A stretch of 64,000 bases of DNA, from the NCBI GenBank assembly GCA_949825065.1, contig OX463846.1, positions 3,181,366 to 3,245,365 of the forward strand, written 5' to 3'. Under the pieces are notes generated by a model. It was not told the DNA's origin and searched no databases. It saw only the letters and a program-made list of their open reading frames with translations. Made by a program: the position numbers and the translations under genes. Within the stretch, counting starts at the first letter, position 1; each line of letters begins with the position of its first letter. This stretch comes from Odontocerum albicorne. Taxonomy: Eukaryota; Arthropoda; Insecta; Trichoptera; Odontoceridae. This document shows positions 42,482-53,451 of this stretch, in pieces.

Positions 42482-45301
42482 GCCGATTGGAGAGCATCTG
42501 ATATTGAAGATCCCGTCTCAGTCCTGATCAAGTCACTCCATCTTACCGAGACGTGGTTGGACGCCTCTGTCTATAGCCGTGAGCTTTTTGATGGTAATTA
42601 TTTAGTATTCCGACGCGATCGCTCGACCGCTGATGGAGTCTCCGCACACCGTGGTGGCGGCGTGTTACTTGGATTGAGAAACTCTGATTCGGTTCTTGCT
42701 GAACGAGTGTCATTCCTAGAAACGAGTAATGAAGATCTCTGGGTTAAAATCACGGTAAATAGTTTTTTAGTAATATTTGTATGCGTTGTTTACTTCCCAC
42801 CGAATACAACCGAGGAGAAATACTCGCTCTTCTGTACCAACATTTTAGCTCATGTAAATTACATACGAGATAGAAAAGTAGTAATTCTTGGCGATTTTAA
42901 CTTAAATAGCGCGATAGGGGCACGGGGGGTTCATAACGAATTTTTGTGTGTTTCAACTGCCTACAGCTTGATACAATTTAATAATATCAATAATTTTAAC
43001 GGCAGGCTTCTAGATTTAATATATTCAAATATTAGCACCAAGGTGCAACACGCCCCTTTTCATCTCGTACCAGAAGATCTTCATCACCCGGCACTAGAAT
43101 TCGATCTCACAGTCTTCTTGATCAAGGATAAAATAAATGCGTCTCCAAAAAAATTTGAGAATCCAGTGTTTAAAAAATGGCGATTTGACAAAGGAGATTT
43201 CCATTCCTTATATCTGAAGACAAGGGATATTAACTGGGATCCCTTATATTCAATTTTAGACGTGAACGAGGCGGTAGCATATTTGTATGAACATGTTTAT
43301 TGCGTATTTGATGAGTGCTTTCCCGTAAAACCAAAAGAGCTACGTAAGTGGCAATACCCGAGGTGGTTCACAAGTGAAATTGTTGGGAATATTAGACTTA
43401 AAGATTCTCTTCACAAAAAATGGAAACACTCTTGTCGTCTGAGTGACTACGATGCGTTCAAAAGTGCTCGCGCTCAGCTCAAACATAACATTCGCACGGC
43501 CTATAAAGACTTCATAAGGAACTTAGAATGTCGAATGGTACGTGAACCAAAACTATTTTGGAATCATATTAAATCCATGCGTAACGATTCTCCAGTGCTT
43601 AATGTTATGAATTGGGATGGGAATCAAATAACTGGGCCCGAAATATCTTCTGCATTCGCAAATTATTTTTCAACAGTTTATTGTAGGGACTCCGAGGCAT
43701 TTGTTTTTGATGAACACCATACTTCCTCGGGATTTAAGCTAAGCATCACTACATTTGATATACTCAAACAAATAAAGTTGATGAAAAACACGAAAGCAGT
43801 CGGGCCGGACGGAGTACCTACATTTTTTCTTAAGGGCTGTAGTGAATTGCTTTCTGCACCTCTTGCTTACATATTTAATCTTGTCTTCCGAGTCCATACT
43901 TTTCCAAGTGAATGGAAAAAGACTCGAGTTATTCCCATATTTAAAAATGGTTCTAAGGACGATATAACCAACTACAGACCTATCGCCATACTTTCTTCAA
44001 TAGCTAAGCTCCTAGAAATGTTTATGGATCGCACACTAAGGTCGTTAGTGGACCCATACATAATTGATGAGCAGCATGGCTTCAGAAGAGGCAGATCTAC
44101 TGAATCCAATCTGATGGTCTTCACCGACTATGTTTCAAGGGCTGTAGATAGTGGCAATCAGATTGATTGTTCGTATCATGACTTTGCAAAAGCTTTTGAT
44201 CGCGTCAATCACAAAAAAATATTAGAAAAAATGAGTGAACTTGGGATCCCAGGTAACTTACTAAGGCTACTGTCAGATTATCTTACAGATAGAAAACAAT
44301 TTGTTTCACATGGAATCTACAACTCCGATTACTTCACTGCCTACTCAGGTGTTCCGCAGGGGTCTAATCTTGGACCTACCTTATTTCTTATTTTTATTAA
44401 TGATATAGGTAGAGTTATAAAAAAATCCACGTTTCTTCTATTTGCTGATGACCTCAAAATCTTTCAAAAAATTCGTTCTTATACCGACTGCTTAGACCTA
44501 CAGGCAGATCTCAACAACGTTTGTGAGTGGAGCCACAATAATAAATTATATTTCAACGCATCAAAGTGCAAAATTATGTCGTATCATCGCTCACACGTCT
44601 TGAAATTCCATAGATATACACTAGAATCTATACCTATTCCCCGCACAGATAATAATAAAGATCTGGGTGTCTTGTTCCACAGCAATCTCGCGTTTGGTCC
44701 TCACATAGAAGTTATGTGCAACTCAGCTTATAAAACTCTAGGATTTGTTATGAGAATCTCTAAGTCGTTTGAAAACCAATTGGTGCTCAAAACGTTGTTT
44801 AATTCATTGATCCGTAGCAAACTAGAAAGCAATGCTTGCATTTGGAGCCCGGTGGGGGCGCAGAACTCGCTCATGGTGGAGAAAGTACAAAAAAAATATC
44901 TACGATATCTCTACATGAGTGAGTTTGGTGTCTATCCGTGGCTATATCCTACGCAGTTTCTGCTGGGCATGCTCGGGTATAACTCCTTGAGCGTAAGAAG
45001 AGATCTGCGTCTCTTGGTATACGTTGTCAAACTCGTTCGAGGAGTTGTGAGCTGTCCAGCATTACTACAAAGATTAGCGTTAAATGTTCCTAACAATTAC
45101 ACTAGACTGCGCCGGCAGGAACTGTTCTCAATAACATACGCAAGAACGGGTCTTCCAGCCGCTATGCCTGTTGGAAGGGCCTTAACTCTTCTGAACGGGA
45201 CTGCTTCGGATATTGACATATTTCATATCACATTACCAAAAGCAAAAGTAAATTTTCTTCTTAGATTAAGCGCGTTAGAAAGCACTCATCAACATACTTA
45301 A
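42482..45301 (+). CDS. LINE ORF2: endonuclease (partial) and reverse transcriptase
   Basis: About 939 codons, open throughout. The N-terminal part is an apurinic-type endonuclease missing its first strands: HLTETWLDASVYS, RRDRS...RGGGVLL, then VILGDFNLN near 42887 and DLHHPALEFDL near 43080. The reverse transcriptase follows with KAVGPDGVPTFFLK, NYRPIAIL, motif A DFAKAFD (about 44180-44200), motif B SGVPQGSNLGP (about 44346) and motif C FADD (44441-44452). The C-terminal region (RSKLE..ACIWSP, VQKKYLRYLYM) resembles Jockey/CR1-type elements and the family B fragments at 46 and 56 kb. All catalytic Asp are present. The protein would lack a complete endonuclease and any ORF1, so it is probably not autonomous. 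No authentic ATG start is apparent; the first frame codon follows a stop. Confidence 0.85.
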   Translation, partial: ADWRASDIEDPVSVLIKSLHLTETWLDASVYSRELFDGNYLVFRRDRSTADGVSAHRGGGVLLGLRNSDSVLAERVSFLETSNEDLWVKITVNSFLVIFVCVVYFPPNTTEEKYSLFCTNILAHVNYIRDRKVVILGDFNLNSAIGARGVHNEFLCVSTAYSLIQFNNINNFNGRLLDLIYSNISTKVQHAPFHLVPEDLHHPALEFDLTVFLIKDKINASPKKFENPVFKKWRFDKGDFHSLYLKTRDINWDPLYSILDVNEAVAYLYEHVYCVFDECFPVKPKELRKWQYPRWFTSEIVGNIRLKDSLHKKWKHSCRLSDYDAFKSARAQLKHNIRTAYKDFIRNLECRMVREPKLFWNHIKSMRNDSPVLNVMNWDGNQITGPEISSAFANYFSTVYCRDSEAFVFDEHHTSSGFKLSITTFDILKQIKLMKNTKAVGPDGVPTFFLKGCSELLSAPLAYIFNLVFRVHTFPSEWKKTRVIPIFKNGSKDDITNYRPIAILSSIAKLLEMFMDRTLRSLVDPYIIDEQHGFRRGRSTESNLMVFTDYVSRAVDSGNQIDCSYHDFAKAFDRVNHKKILEKMSELGIPGNLLRLLSDYLTDRKQFVSHGIYNSDYFTAYSGVPQGSNLGPTLFLIFINDIGRVIKKSTFLLFADDLKIFQKIRSYTDCLDLQADLNNVCEWSHNNKLYFNASKCKIMSYHRSHVLKFHRYTLESIPIPRTDNNKDLGVLFHSNLAFGPHIEVMCNSAYKTLGFVMRISKSFENQLVLKTLFNSLIRSKLESNACIWSPVGAQNSLMVEKVQKKYLRYLYMSEFGVYPWLYPTQFLLGMLGYNSLSVRRDLRLLVYVVKLVRGVVSCPALLQRLALNVPNNYTRLRRQELFSITYARTGLPAAMPVGRALTLLNGTASDIDIFHITLPKAKVNFLLRLSALESTHQHT

Positions 45302-45475
45302 GTGACTGAATATATATGTAACATACGTTTGTGTGTAAATACTCGTTTGTATACATATGCATTATTTTTTACTTTATATAATTTAAAAAAAAAAAAAAAA
45401 TTTCCCTGTAATTTTTCTTCTTTTTCAATGTCTTGTATTTTTCAATGTAATTGGGCTAAGCCTGTTTTGAAAAAA

Positions 45476-45506
<31 letters not shown>

Positions 45507-45510
45507 AGTA
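42482..45510 (+). mobile_element. LINE family A (Jockey/CR1 group), 5'-truncated copy
   Basis: A long ORF is followed by a ~170-bp 3' UTR containing 'gggctaagcctgttttgaa' and a terminal (aaat)n run at about 45475-45508. A second 3' end of the same family is at 52041-52392 and an internal piece at 52670-52831. The 5' end is missing: the ORF opens in the endonuclease domain right after an in-frame stop at 42479-42481. Confidence 0.85.
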
Positions 45511-45920
45511 AAGTAAAATCTGGTTGAGGGTCTTCTTCGAGATCTCGCTCCTTTGATGTTTTCGACGACTATTCCCTATGATATTCGGCCCTCTTCACAT
45601 GATGTAGCCAAAATACTGCAGAACACGTCGCATACACAATGCAGTAATATGGTTATACCCTTATACACAGTAAAACAAACAGTTTGGCTAAAGAAATACA
45701 AATTTTCTTACTTATAAATGTAATAAATGAAAGTTGAATGATATTATGACTGCATCAGAGATATTTATTGCTTGATACTACAGCATCAAAGGTGTAAAGC
45801 CACCTCTCGTAATTTAGGGTGACTGTCAGACACTCGGTGAATCGAGTTCACACTTTTGTATTTTTATCTATTGTGTGCAAAGTGATGCACCTTGTCAAGA
45901 ATAAGTCAATAACTTATATA
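45511..45920. other. Unassigned stretch
   Basis: No feature recognised. Confidence 0.4.
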
Positions 45921-45925
45921 ATTAT

Positions 45926-46480
45926 CTAATTAGAACCAAATTAGAATATGCATATACGGTTTGGGCTCCTCACCAGCTCAAATATAAAAACAATATAGAA
46001 CAAATACAAAAAAAATTCCTCAGATATCTATGGTACAGAAAAAAGGGCGATTACCCAAAATATGCTCACCATGCCGAACTTCTCACGGTGTGTAACTATA
46101 GAAGCCTTGAAACAAGAAGGCAAGAATCCATTGCGATATTCCTAATAAAGGTCTTCCAAGGTTCCTTTAACTGTCCCGCGATACTAGAAGCACTAAGTTT
46201 ATATGTACCCAATAAATATATCCGTGCAAGGAATCACCCTCTGTTCTACATACCAACTTACAGGACGAATATCATGGCTAAACACTCAGTCACGCGTGGT
46301 ATAGAGATATTGAACCAACTGAATGACACGGTTGATATATTCTCGGTACCGTCTAGCAGTATGAGAAGAATCCTGGCTGATATTATTCCTAACGAATAGG
46401 CTAACGCTAGAAGCAAACCCTCTTTGTGTAACAGGGGAAATCCGTGCAAAGTGGATAAAAAAAAAAAAAAAAAAAAATAA
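45926..46480 (+). mobile_element. LINE family B 3' fragment with poly(A)
   Basis: An open frame 45926-46399 reads LIRTKLEYAYTVWAPHQLKY, KKFLRYLWYRKKGDYPKYA, then NYRSLETRRQESIAIFLIKV, YVPNKYIRARNHPLFYIPTY and ends RRILADIIPNE. It is related to the C-terminus of the family A ORF. A 55-bp UTR is followed by a run of about 20 A (46459-46479). A near-identical copy in reverse is at 55625-56520. Confidence 0.85.
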
Positions 46481-46844
46481 GGTATTGAACGATTATATTA
46501 AAAATTTCGATGGCAAGAGGATCAAAGTTGCTAGACGATCGGCAGATTTATAATATTGTTAAAAGTTCGTTTTGCTGATTTATATGTCACTAAACGTTGT
46601 TGATAAATTATCCTATATAAATATTTATTAAATATGTAATGAACTTGAGGAAACCATAAATTATAAAAGTTAAACGGATTCAAACCTGGTGCATTGGTCT
46701 ACTTAGTACTTATTAATGGACGTTTTTTTTTTAAAGTATAAACTCAATGACTTTCGCTATTTGTGTAGTATTTTCTCAGATGATGGAAGTTCGGCGCTTG
46801 GGTTCCACATGTTTTGAGTGAAAACAACAAAAATCAACGTTCGA
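46481..46844. other. AT-rich stretch, no gene seen
   Basis: No feature recognised. Confidence 0.4.
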
Positions 46845-47010
46845 AAATTGACCGTACACTTCGCAAATATCGCGAGCAGCTTTGGCAGCTTTATTCCCTC
46901 GATTGAACGCGAACAAGGAGGTGTCGAAAATGCTCACTTTCGTCTACTTGACATTCCATTTTAAAGGTTTGTAATCAAATCAAATAATATATGTAACGTA
47001 AATGCTCAAT
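46845..47010 (-). mobile_element. Mariner 5' fragment (family M)
   Basis: On the minus strand it carries the ATG region MECQVDESEHFRH and FNRGNKAAKAARDICEVYG, matching the start of the transposase at 51675. It lies 50 bp from the foldback element of the same family. No terminal repeat remains on its own end. Confidence 0.7.
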
Positions 47011-47061
47011 TCATCATATTTGTATGCGTTTCATATATCTTAAAAAACTTTAACATATATA

Positions 47062-47706
47062 TTGGGTATTAACATAAGTTGTGTCCGTTTTTTTCCAATT
47101 TAAAAATGAGCACTAAAAGTAAAACATAATGGTAAAGGTTATACGTCATTCGAAAGAAAATTTTTTGCTGTACAAGATATTGTGTTTGCTTTTACGTTAC
47201 ATATATTATTTTATTTAAGTACAAGCCTTCAAAATGGAATGTCAAGTAGACGAAAGTGAGCATTTTCGACACCAAGGAGATCTTCATGAATAATATGGTT
47301 TAAGCGGTCCTCATCAAAGTTCACTGGTCGTCCGGAACGCTCCATTGTCTTTCAAGTCGAAATTACCGTCTTTATAACGCACAAACCATCGATTAGCTGT
47401 TATTCAATTCATAGCATCTTCATCGTACACTTCGCAAATATCGCGAGCAGCTTTGGCAGCTTTATTCCCTCGATTGAACGCGAACAGAAGGAGGTATCGA
47501 AAATGCTCAAATTCATCTACTTGACATTCCATTTTGAAGGTTTGTAATCAAATAAAATAATATAAGTAACGTAAAAGCAAAAACAATATCTTGTAGAGCA
47601 GAATATTTTCTTTCGAATGACGTATAACCTTTATCATTTTGTTTTACTTTTGGTGCTCATTTTTAAATTTGAAAAAAAAACGAACACAACTTACGTTAAC
47701 ACCTAA
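47062..47706. mobile_element. Foldback (palindromic) mariner derivative
   Basis: Both ends derive from the same 5' end of a mariner: left arm about 47062-47272 in plus orientation (terminal repeat, UTR and MECQVDESEHFRH), right arm about 47275-47706 in minus orientation with the same sequence plus about 75 further codons of transposase. Flanking TA at 47060-47061 and 47707-47708. Terminal sequences 'ttgggtattaac' and 'gttaacacctaa' are inverted. Arms of about 210 bp can pair. The right-arm coding part has at least one stop. Confidence 0.85.
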
Positions 47707-47799
47707 TACATGTAAAGAAAATGTACTTACATGATTATATACTTATATTATACTTTATGTTGATGGTGGTGTTTGCGGAAATGAAAAAAAAACCTCAGT

Positions 47800-47935
47800 A
47801 TATAAATGAATCGTACCTGAAATGTGAACGAAAAAACCTGAGAATGGATGTTGTAAAATCCAAAACGATGGTCATTGAAAAGATCGAAAGGAAATGTAAA
47901 TGCAAAATTTGAGTGAACAATAAAATATAAGAATT
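47800..47935 (+). pseudogene. Reverse transcriptase remnant
   Basis: Reads LRMDVVKSKTMVIEKIERKCKCKI, resembling the block just after the FADD motif of LINE reverse transcriptases (L-x-(V/M)N-x-x-KSK-x-MV). Short and isolated. Confidence 0.4.
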
Positions 47936-48635
47936 ATGGCATTTATGAAATTCATGTGATATTTTACCTTCCATAAAACTCGTCACGTGTTTGATTGTTT
48001 TTATAAAATTTCGGACTTTCTTTGCAAAGTTTCTGGTCTTTATATATATAGTCTTTGGTATTAATATCATTGTAATCAACATTATAATAGGGATATAGGC
48101 AGAGAAATGACCTTTTTGTAAGAGAAATGTTATAATGGAGGCGGTATTGACGTATTTACGCAGGAAGGATCAAACCCTTCACTTCGGATACTCATATTTA
48201 GAGAAATATTAAATCTTTTATGGTCGTGAATAGAAAATATATTTTCAAGATTGATTCAACCATGAAATAAATATTCTTTTGGCTTTATATTGTTTCATAA
48301 AATACAATGAAAGATGCTTAATTGACATTAAAAAAACACTTGTTTTGTTAGTTGAATGAATTTTGTTAATTTATATAATTTAACAATTGATTGAATTCAA
48401 CCCCAATTATGTCAAATAAAATGTATAGTACAAAAAAAAATAGATAAAAGACTAAAATTAAAGGAATTTTCTTTGATTTCTTAGTCATGGTAATTTAAGG
48501 TCACGCAGTTTCTTGGTAACGTTAATTTAAGGTCAGGTAGTTTCTGGGTTACGCAGTTACGAAACTATTTTTCTTATTTATTGTATTAGGTTGTAACGTA
48601 ATTTTATCAAAGCAACAATTCAAAGGTTTTGTTCA
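47936..48635. other. AT-rich stretch, no gene seen
   Basis: A short direct repeat containing 'taatttaaggtcacgcagtt' and a variant occurs at about 48489-48545. Nothing else. Confidence 0.4.
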
Positions 48636-48639
48636 GCCA

Positions 48640-49550
48640 ACAATGAAATCACGATTAAAAATAACTGAACTTCAACAACACAATTCCAAAAAATGTTCCG
48701 AAGGATCTTCGAAGCCTTCATTCCCTTAAAGTGTTGCAAATATTCCTACCTACTAAAACCAAAAATTTACTCGTACAGTCTCTGCTCTGTCAGATTCTGG
48801 ACTATGCGGACGTCTGTTACTTGATAGGAACAGCTGGACAAATACCAGCATCTTCAAAATGTGTGCTTAAGATTTATTTTCAACCTACGAAAGTACGATC
48901 ATATAATTTCATACCGGAAGGCATTGAACTGGTTGAATATTAGAAATAGACACCAAGTTCACAGACTGTCTCTATTGTATAATATCCTTAACTGTCCTGC
49001 CACCCCCTCTTTTCTTGCCGAAAATTATCAGCGTCTTTCCAGTCATGGATTAGCGCTACACTCAAACAGAGATTGTCTATGGACCTTTCCGCTTCACCGC
49101 TCCTGTTTTTTTGCATTTTCCTTTACTGTCCATGCAATGAGACTCTGGACTAAGTTACAAACCAATATAAGACTCGCTCCGTCCTTGGCATGCTTTAAGA
49201 AGCGACTGAAAAACCTCTTAATTTCTAGTCAGTAAAATAACGTACTTCATTCCTGATTTTTCTTTTCCTTTCCTCTCCACCATCCCTTCTTTTCTTTTTG
49301 AGTGATGATATCTCACTTTATATGAAAAATAATGTTCGGATGATTGTCCGTCTTTGTGGGGTTAGTGGGCATATGCTCACGCATGTGTTTATGGATTTCG
49401 TCGGGATGGATAGTCATTTGAATGATTTATGCGACCACGTAACTTGCTTCATTTACTTTTGTCAGGTTGGTTGGAAGAGATCACCGTATGGCAATAAACC
49501 CGCCAGATTGTATTTGCAATAAAAGTGTTAAATAAAATAAATAAATAAGA
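48640..49550 (+). mobile_element. LINE family C 3' portion
   Basis: Coding remnants in two frames: VQSLLCQILDYADVCYL (48770-48820), then from 48861 LRFIFNLRKYDHIISYRKAL, RHQVHRLSLLYNILNCPATP, FTVHAMRLWTKLQTNIRLAP and SLACFKKRLKNLLISSQ with stop at 49235. At least one frameshift separates them. The 3' UTR runs to 'tgcaataaaagtgtta' and an AT-rich tail. CR1/Jockey-like by layout. This is the longest copy of the family here. Confidence 0.75.
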
Positions 49551-50865
49551 TATGTCGCCATCCAAACGGCGCTATTTACATTTTCTTTTGATTGCTATTT
49601 TCATCTCAGTTGAAATAAATCGATATTATAAACCGTAACATATATTTCAAGGGTCTTACATACTCATTTCTAATTCTATGCCCCTCTGCTAATATATCTC
49701 ATTTCAGCCGCCCATTATCTTTGACCTGTCAGCTCTCTCGGTTAGGCTCCATTAACCGTGGCCGCGTCCTTGCGTCTATGTCAGTCTTTAGACCACTGAA
49801 GAATGTCATTTAAGCTTTTATACAGAGCTCGGCTTTTCTGAAAATAGAGTTATTTAATTTTCATGAAAACGAAATTCTTCTAGAATCTTGCGAAAAAGTT
49901 TACTTGTGATAACTTAATTTTAAACTTTTACATTTTTTCATCATTGGAATAAGATTTAAAAAAAAAACAGTATTTAAATATGCTGTGAAGCGAGGCTGAT
50001 CGGGGCCACAAGATACGAAAGACTTTTGTGCTGGCAGTAATGGATCGAGTTTTCTAAGGAAAAAAAAAAACAATGTGTATCTGGCAACCATAATACGCTA
50101 AGAACGATTATAAATGGATTTTTTTTATTCTTCTCGATTTTTTTTTCTTTTCTTTTCGTTGACTTTCCTTCTCTCAAACTTTTTGAGATTTTGATAAGTC
50201 TGTTGAAGTTTTGATGCACGTTAATTTGTTTTTTTTTTATGTATAACAGTGGATGATTTATCCGTTTGTATTATTATTTTTTTGGTTCTTATTTCTTTAG
50301 ACGGGTTTTTATTTATTTTTGTTTGTTAGGGTATTTTATTACCTAAGCCTTGACCTGTCTCAGGTTTGTATTTTTAGTGTGGAAAGTGGTTTAGATGTGC
50401 TTTTTGATATTTTTTTTGTATGTGATTCATGTCAATGTTTAAATTTTTTGTGACATTTTTATTTACACTAATGTGTACTCCAAATTCTTATTATAGTTTT
50501 ATATATATTACATTTCTTAGTTGTCAATAAACGAACGTATATTATAATAAAATATAATAAAATTTTAAAACAAATACAGTGAATACAGGAAACAGTTGAA
50601 AGTCGCAAAATCTAATTAAAAAATTGACAAAAAATAACATAAAATGTGAGATACAAGACAAAAGGAACTGAGGAGATACATTGATATATAATATCTATAA
50701 AACGGGATAAAGAAAATATTCTCAGGTTTGTTTCGGATGTTTGTCAATACTTATTTTTACTATCGAGATCATTTTGGTGTTATTTTACATGACAGGAAGA
50801 ATCGCTCTCTAAATAGCGATATAAAAGTTATTGTTCTTGAATCTTTAACGTATGATATTTTTCCG
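49551..50865. other. Unassigned stretch, T-rich in part
   Basis: 50090-50540 is T-rich with a 'caataaac' signal near 50525 and may be a retroelement 3' UTR. No ORF is supported; minus ORFs at 49900-50219 reflect composition. Confidence 0.35.
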
Positions 50866-50875
50866 TAGGTGTTAA

Positions 50876-51511
50876 CCTTTCCTTCCCTGTGTTGGGTATC
50901 TTCTACACGTTGCTTCTAATAACCATCAATATCTCTATAAATATAATAAATACAAGGTTAAGATTTTAGGTATTCCTCCATAATATATTTACGCATTGAT
51001 TTAAAAAATAATGTTAATAATAATCAGAATTTATCGACTACATCGAGGTGTTTTGTAAAGATCGAAAACAAATTCGCATTTAAACGCGGCGAGTGCCTCG
51101 TCTTGTCGATAGGTGAATAGTATGCGGGAAGCGCGACACTATATTCGCATCTCACTCTTGCATACTAGACTGAATTGCGAGGAGCTGAATTTTCTCAACG
51201 TCGCAAGCAAAGGCGTATGCGAGGCGCCGGGGTATGCGACTGACGTTCCGCGCCACTATTTGCCTCTAGGCTTGCAAATAGGTTAGACGTACGCCCGTTC
51301 CGTGAGCGTTTTTTAATGTTTTCAGATGGTTTTTTAATGTTTTCAGCAAATAAATCTCAAGTATTATAATTTTTAACTTCAATTATAATTAATTAAGGGG
51401 ATTCTCTATGAATGTTCTTCTTTTTCCGATTTAAAATCACTAATTTTTTATTGCGTACTCACTACCCAACACCGTAACACGCGTATTATTTTTATCACCG
51501 TAAGGAAAGGG
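50876..51511 (-). mobile_element. TTAA MITE family A, copy 3 (636 bp)
   Basis: TTAA flanks at 50872-50875 and 51512-51515. Reverse orientation relative to 38817-39427. The duplicated TTAA belongs to the mariner terminal repeat ('ggtgttaacataag'), showing that the MITE landed in the mariner after the latter had inserted. Confidence 0.85.
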
Positions 51512-51674
51512 TTAACATAAGTTGTGTCCGTTTTTTTTTTCAATTTTAAAAATGAGCACTAAAAGTTAAACAAAATAGTAAAAGTTATACGTCATTTGTA
51601 AGAAAATTTTCTGCTCTACAAGATATTTGCCTTTATGCTACATATATTATTTTATTTGATTACAAACCTTCAAA

Positions 51675-52010
51675 ATGGAATATCAAGTAGACGAAAGTGA
51701 ACATTTTCGAAACCATAATCTGTTCGCGTTCAATCGAGGGAATAAAGCTGCCAAAGCTGCTCGCGATAATGGCGAATGGTACGGTGAAGATGCTATGAAT
51801 AAAAGGACAGCTCGTCGATGGTTTTTGAGTTTCAAAGACGGTAATTTTGACCTGAAAGACATGGAGCGTTCCGGACGACCAGTGGACTTCGATGAGGACC
51901 GCTTACCATGAAGATCCCCTTCAAACTCATGAAGATCCCCTTCAAACAACCATAGAATTGGCTTACCAGATGAATTGTAGTCACATGACTGTATTTGGAA
52001 ATCTGTTTTC
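51675..52010 (+). pseudogene. Mariner transposase N-terminal fragment
   Basis: ATG at 51675: MEYQVDESEHFRNHNLFAFN, then RGNKAAKAARDNGEWYGEDA, then RTARRWFLSFKDGNFDLKDM and the GRPVDFDEDRL linker. A 21-bp tandem duplication ('catgaagatccccttcaaac' plus one base) shifts the frame at about 51908-51950, after which IELAYQMNCSHMTVFGNL continues the second helix-turn-helix. No catalytic domain follows because LINE sequence replaces it. Confidence 0.8.
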
Positions 52011-52040
52011 TAGGCCAACTCCGCAAGGGACATGGCGTGA

Positions 52041-52392
52041 TACGCAAGAACGGATCTTCCAGCAGCTATGCCTGTTGGAAGGGCCTTAACTCTTTTGAAC
52101 GGGACTGCTTCGGATATTGACATATTTCATATCACATTACCAAAAGCAAAAGTAAATTTTCTTCTAAGATTGAGCGCGTTAGAAAGCACTCATCAACGCA
52201 CTTAAGTGACTTTGAATATATGTGTATGTTTGTGTATATATATGTATGCATATACCTTATTTTTTATTTAATATAATTTTTTTAATTTTACGAGTATATT
52301 ATATATTTTTTTTCAATTTTTATGTTAACAATTCTTGTATTTTTCAAAGTAATAGGGCTAAGCCTGTTTTGAGAAAATCAATAAATAAATAA
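52041..52392 (+). mobile_element. LINE family A 3' end fragment
   Basis: Reads YARTDLPAAMPVGRALTLLN, SDIDIFHITLPKAKVNFLLR and a stop at about 52203, then the family A UTR with 'gggctaagcctgttttgaga' and a short (aaat)n. It matches 45133-45490 closely. A 5'-truncated insertion. Confidence 0.8.
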
Positions 52393-52669
52393 TTTGTATG
52401 TATGTATGCATTTTTGTGTACAATTTGGCCATAGCTTCAAACACGACATGTTTCACATATGTTATATTTTATGATCATATTGACGCTGAAAGTCGGTTAA
52501 CTATAGTAAAGTGTTTTAAATACTATACAAAAATATGTAAATTATTCATATAGTTAGAACTCATAATAAAGGTACATACTTTAAAATATTAATACAATAC
52601 TTGTGTTTACAAATATTTGACGTGTAGAAATGCTCTCATTTTCTTATAGAACGACATATACGAGTATAT

Positions 52670-52831
52670 AAAATGAGTGAACTTGGGTCAATTTATCTTA
52701 CAGATAGTTCTTACTGTTGATTTATCTTACTGTTGTCAATTTATCTTACAGATAGAAAACAATTTGTTTCACATGGAATCTACAACTCCGATTATTTCAC
52801 TGCCTACTCAGGTGTTCCGCAGGGGTCTAGT
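52670..52831 (+). pseudogene. LINE family A reverse transcriptase fragment
   Basis: Matches 44230-44370: KMSELG, then after a gap and a local triplication of 'tttatctta', the YLTDRKQFVSHGIYNSDYFT and SGVPQGS region. Both ends stop abruptly. Confidence 0.75.
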
Positions 52832-52869
52832 ATAGAAATTTAATTTAATAAAACTTATCGTGTTTTATA

Positions 52870-53053
52870 GTGTGTATAGAATTTCAAATTACTGTGGCGC
52901 TGCAGCGCTTTCTCCCTCTGCCAACCGACCTATGTGAGCAACCTCGTGTCGTTAGTGGCGTGTGAGTCTTTACTTGTAACCAGTCTTCACTTGTGAGGAT
53001 CGGTTATCCGAACGCCCCGTCCCGAATTGTTTCGGATAATCAATGCTCTACTG
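52870..53053 (-). mobile_element. pogo/Tigger-type element end (remnant)
   Basis: On the minus strand the sequence starts 'cagtagagcattgattatcc' after TA and continues 'gaaacaattcgggacg', with a repeated 'ttcggata' word. This pattern is typical of pogo/Tigger terminal repeats. The other end and any transposase are absent. Confidence 0.5.
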
Positions 53054-53055
53054 TA

Positions 53056-53449
53056 CTTTATTTTATCAAAAAATTCACTCTAACTTCATATTAATTGTTT
53101 CACTAATAACATAAATTCATACTACACGTATTTTTGTGTAATTTATGTTATTTGTGGAACAAAAAAGTATTTTTTTGTTAAATCTTCTAATATTGAGCAT
53201 ACGTATTTATTTATTTAGACACTTTATTGTTAAATACGAGTATACAATTGTTGAGTTTTTTTATTTCATAAGGCAATCTTTTCCAATCAACTAGACAATA
53301 GTTTTACCGACTCATGTCGATTACTGTGAGAAAGGTTGAAACTTAAAAAGAAATGTCAAAACATACTTAAGGCATTAAAGAAATGATAAATGTCACCGAA
53401 GATTAGACAAGGAGAAAGGAGATTGGAATAGACAAGAAAAATAGACCAG
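53056..53449. other. AT-rich stretch, no gene seen
   Basis: No feature recognised. Confidence 0.4.
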
Positions 53450-53451
53450 AA

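Larger units (their letters stand above)
50866..52040 (+). mobile_element. Mariner family M, 5' part, interrupted by a MITE and truncated by LINE sequence
   Basis: The terminal repeat ('taggtg', then after the MITE 'ttaacataagttgtgtccg') is split by the TTAA MITE at 50876-51511. The 5' UTR matches the 47.1-kb foldback. The transposase N-terminus starts at 51675. The element ends at about 52040, where LINE family A 3' sequence begins abruptly. Confidence 0.75.
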
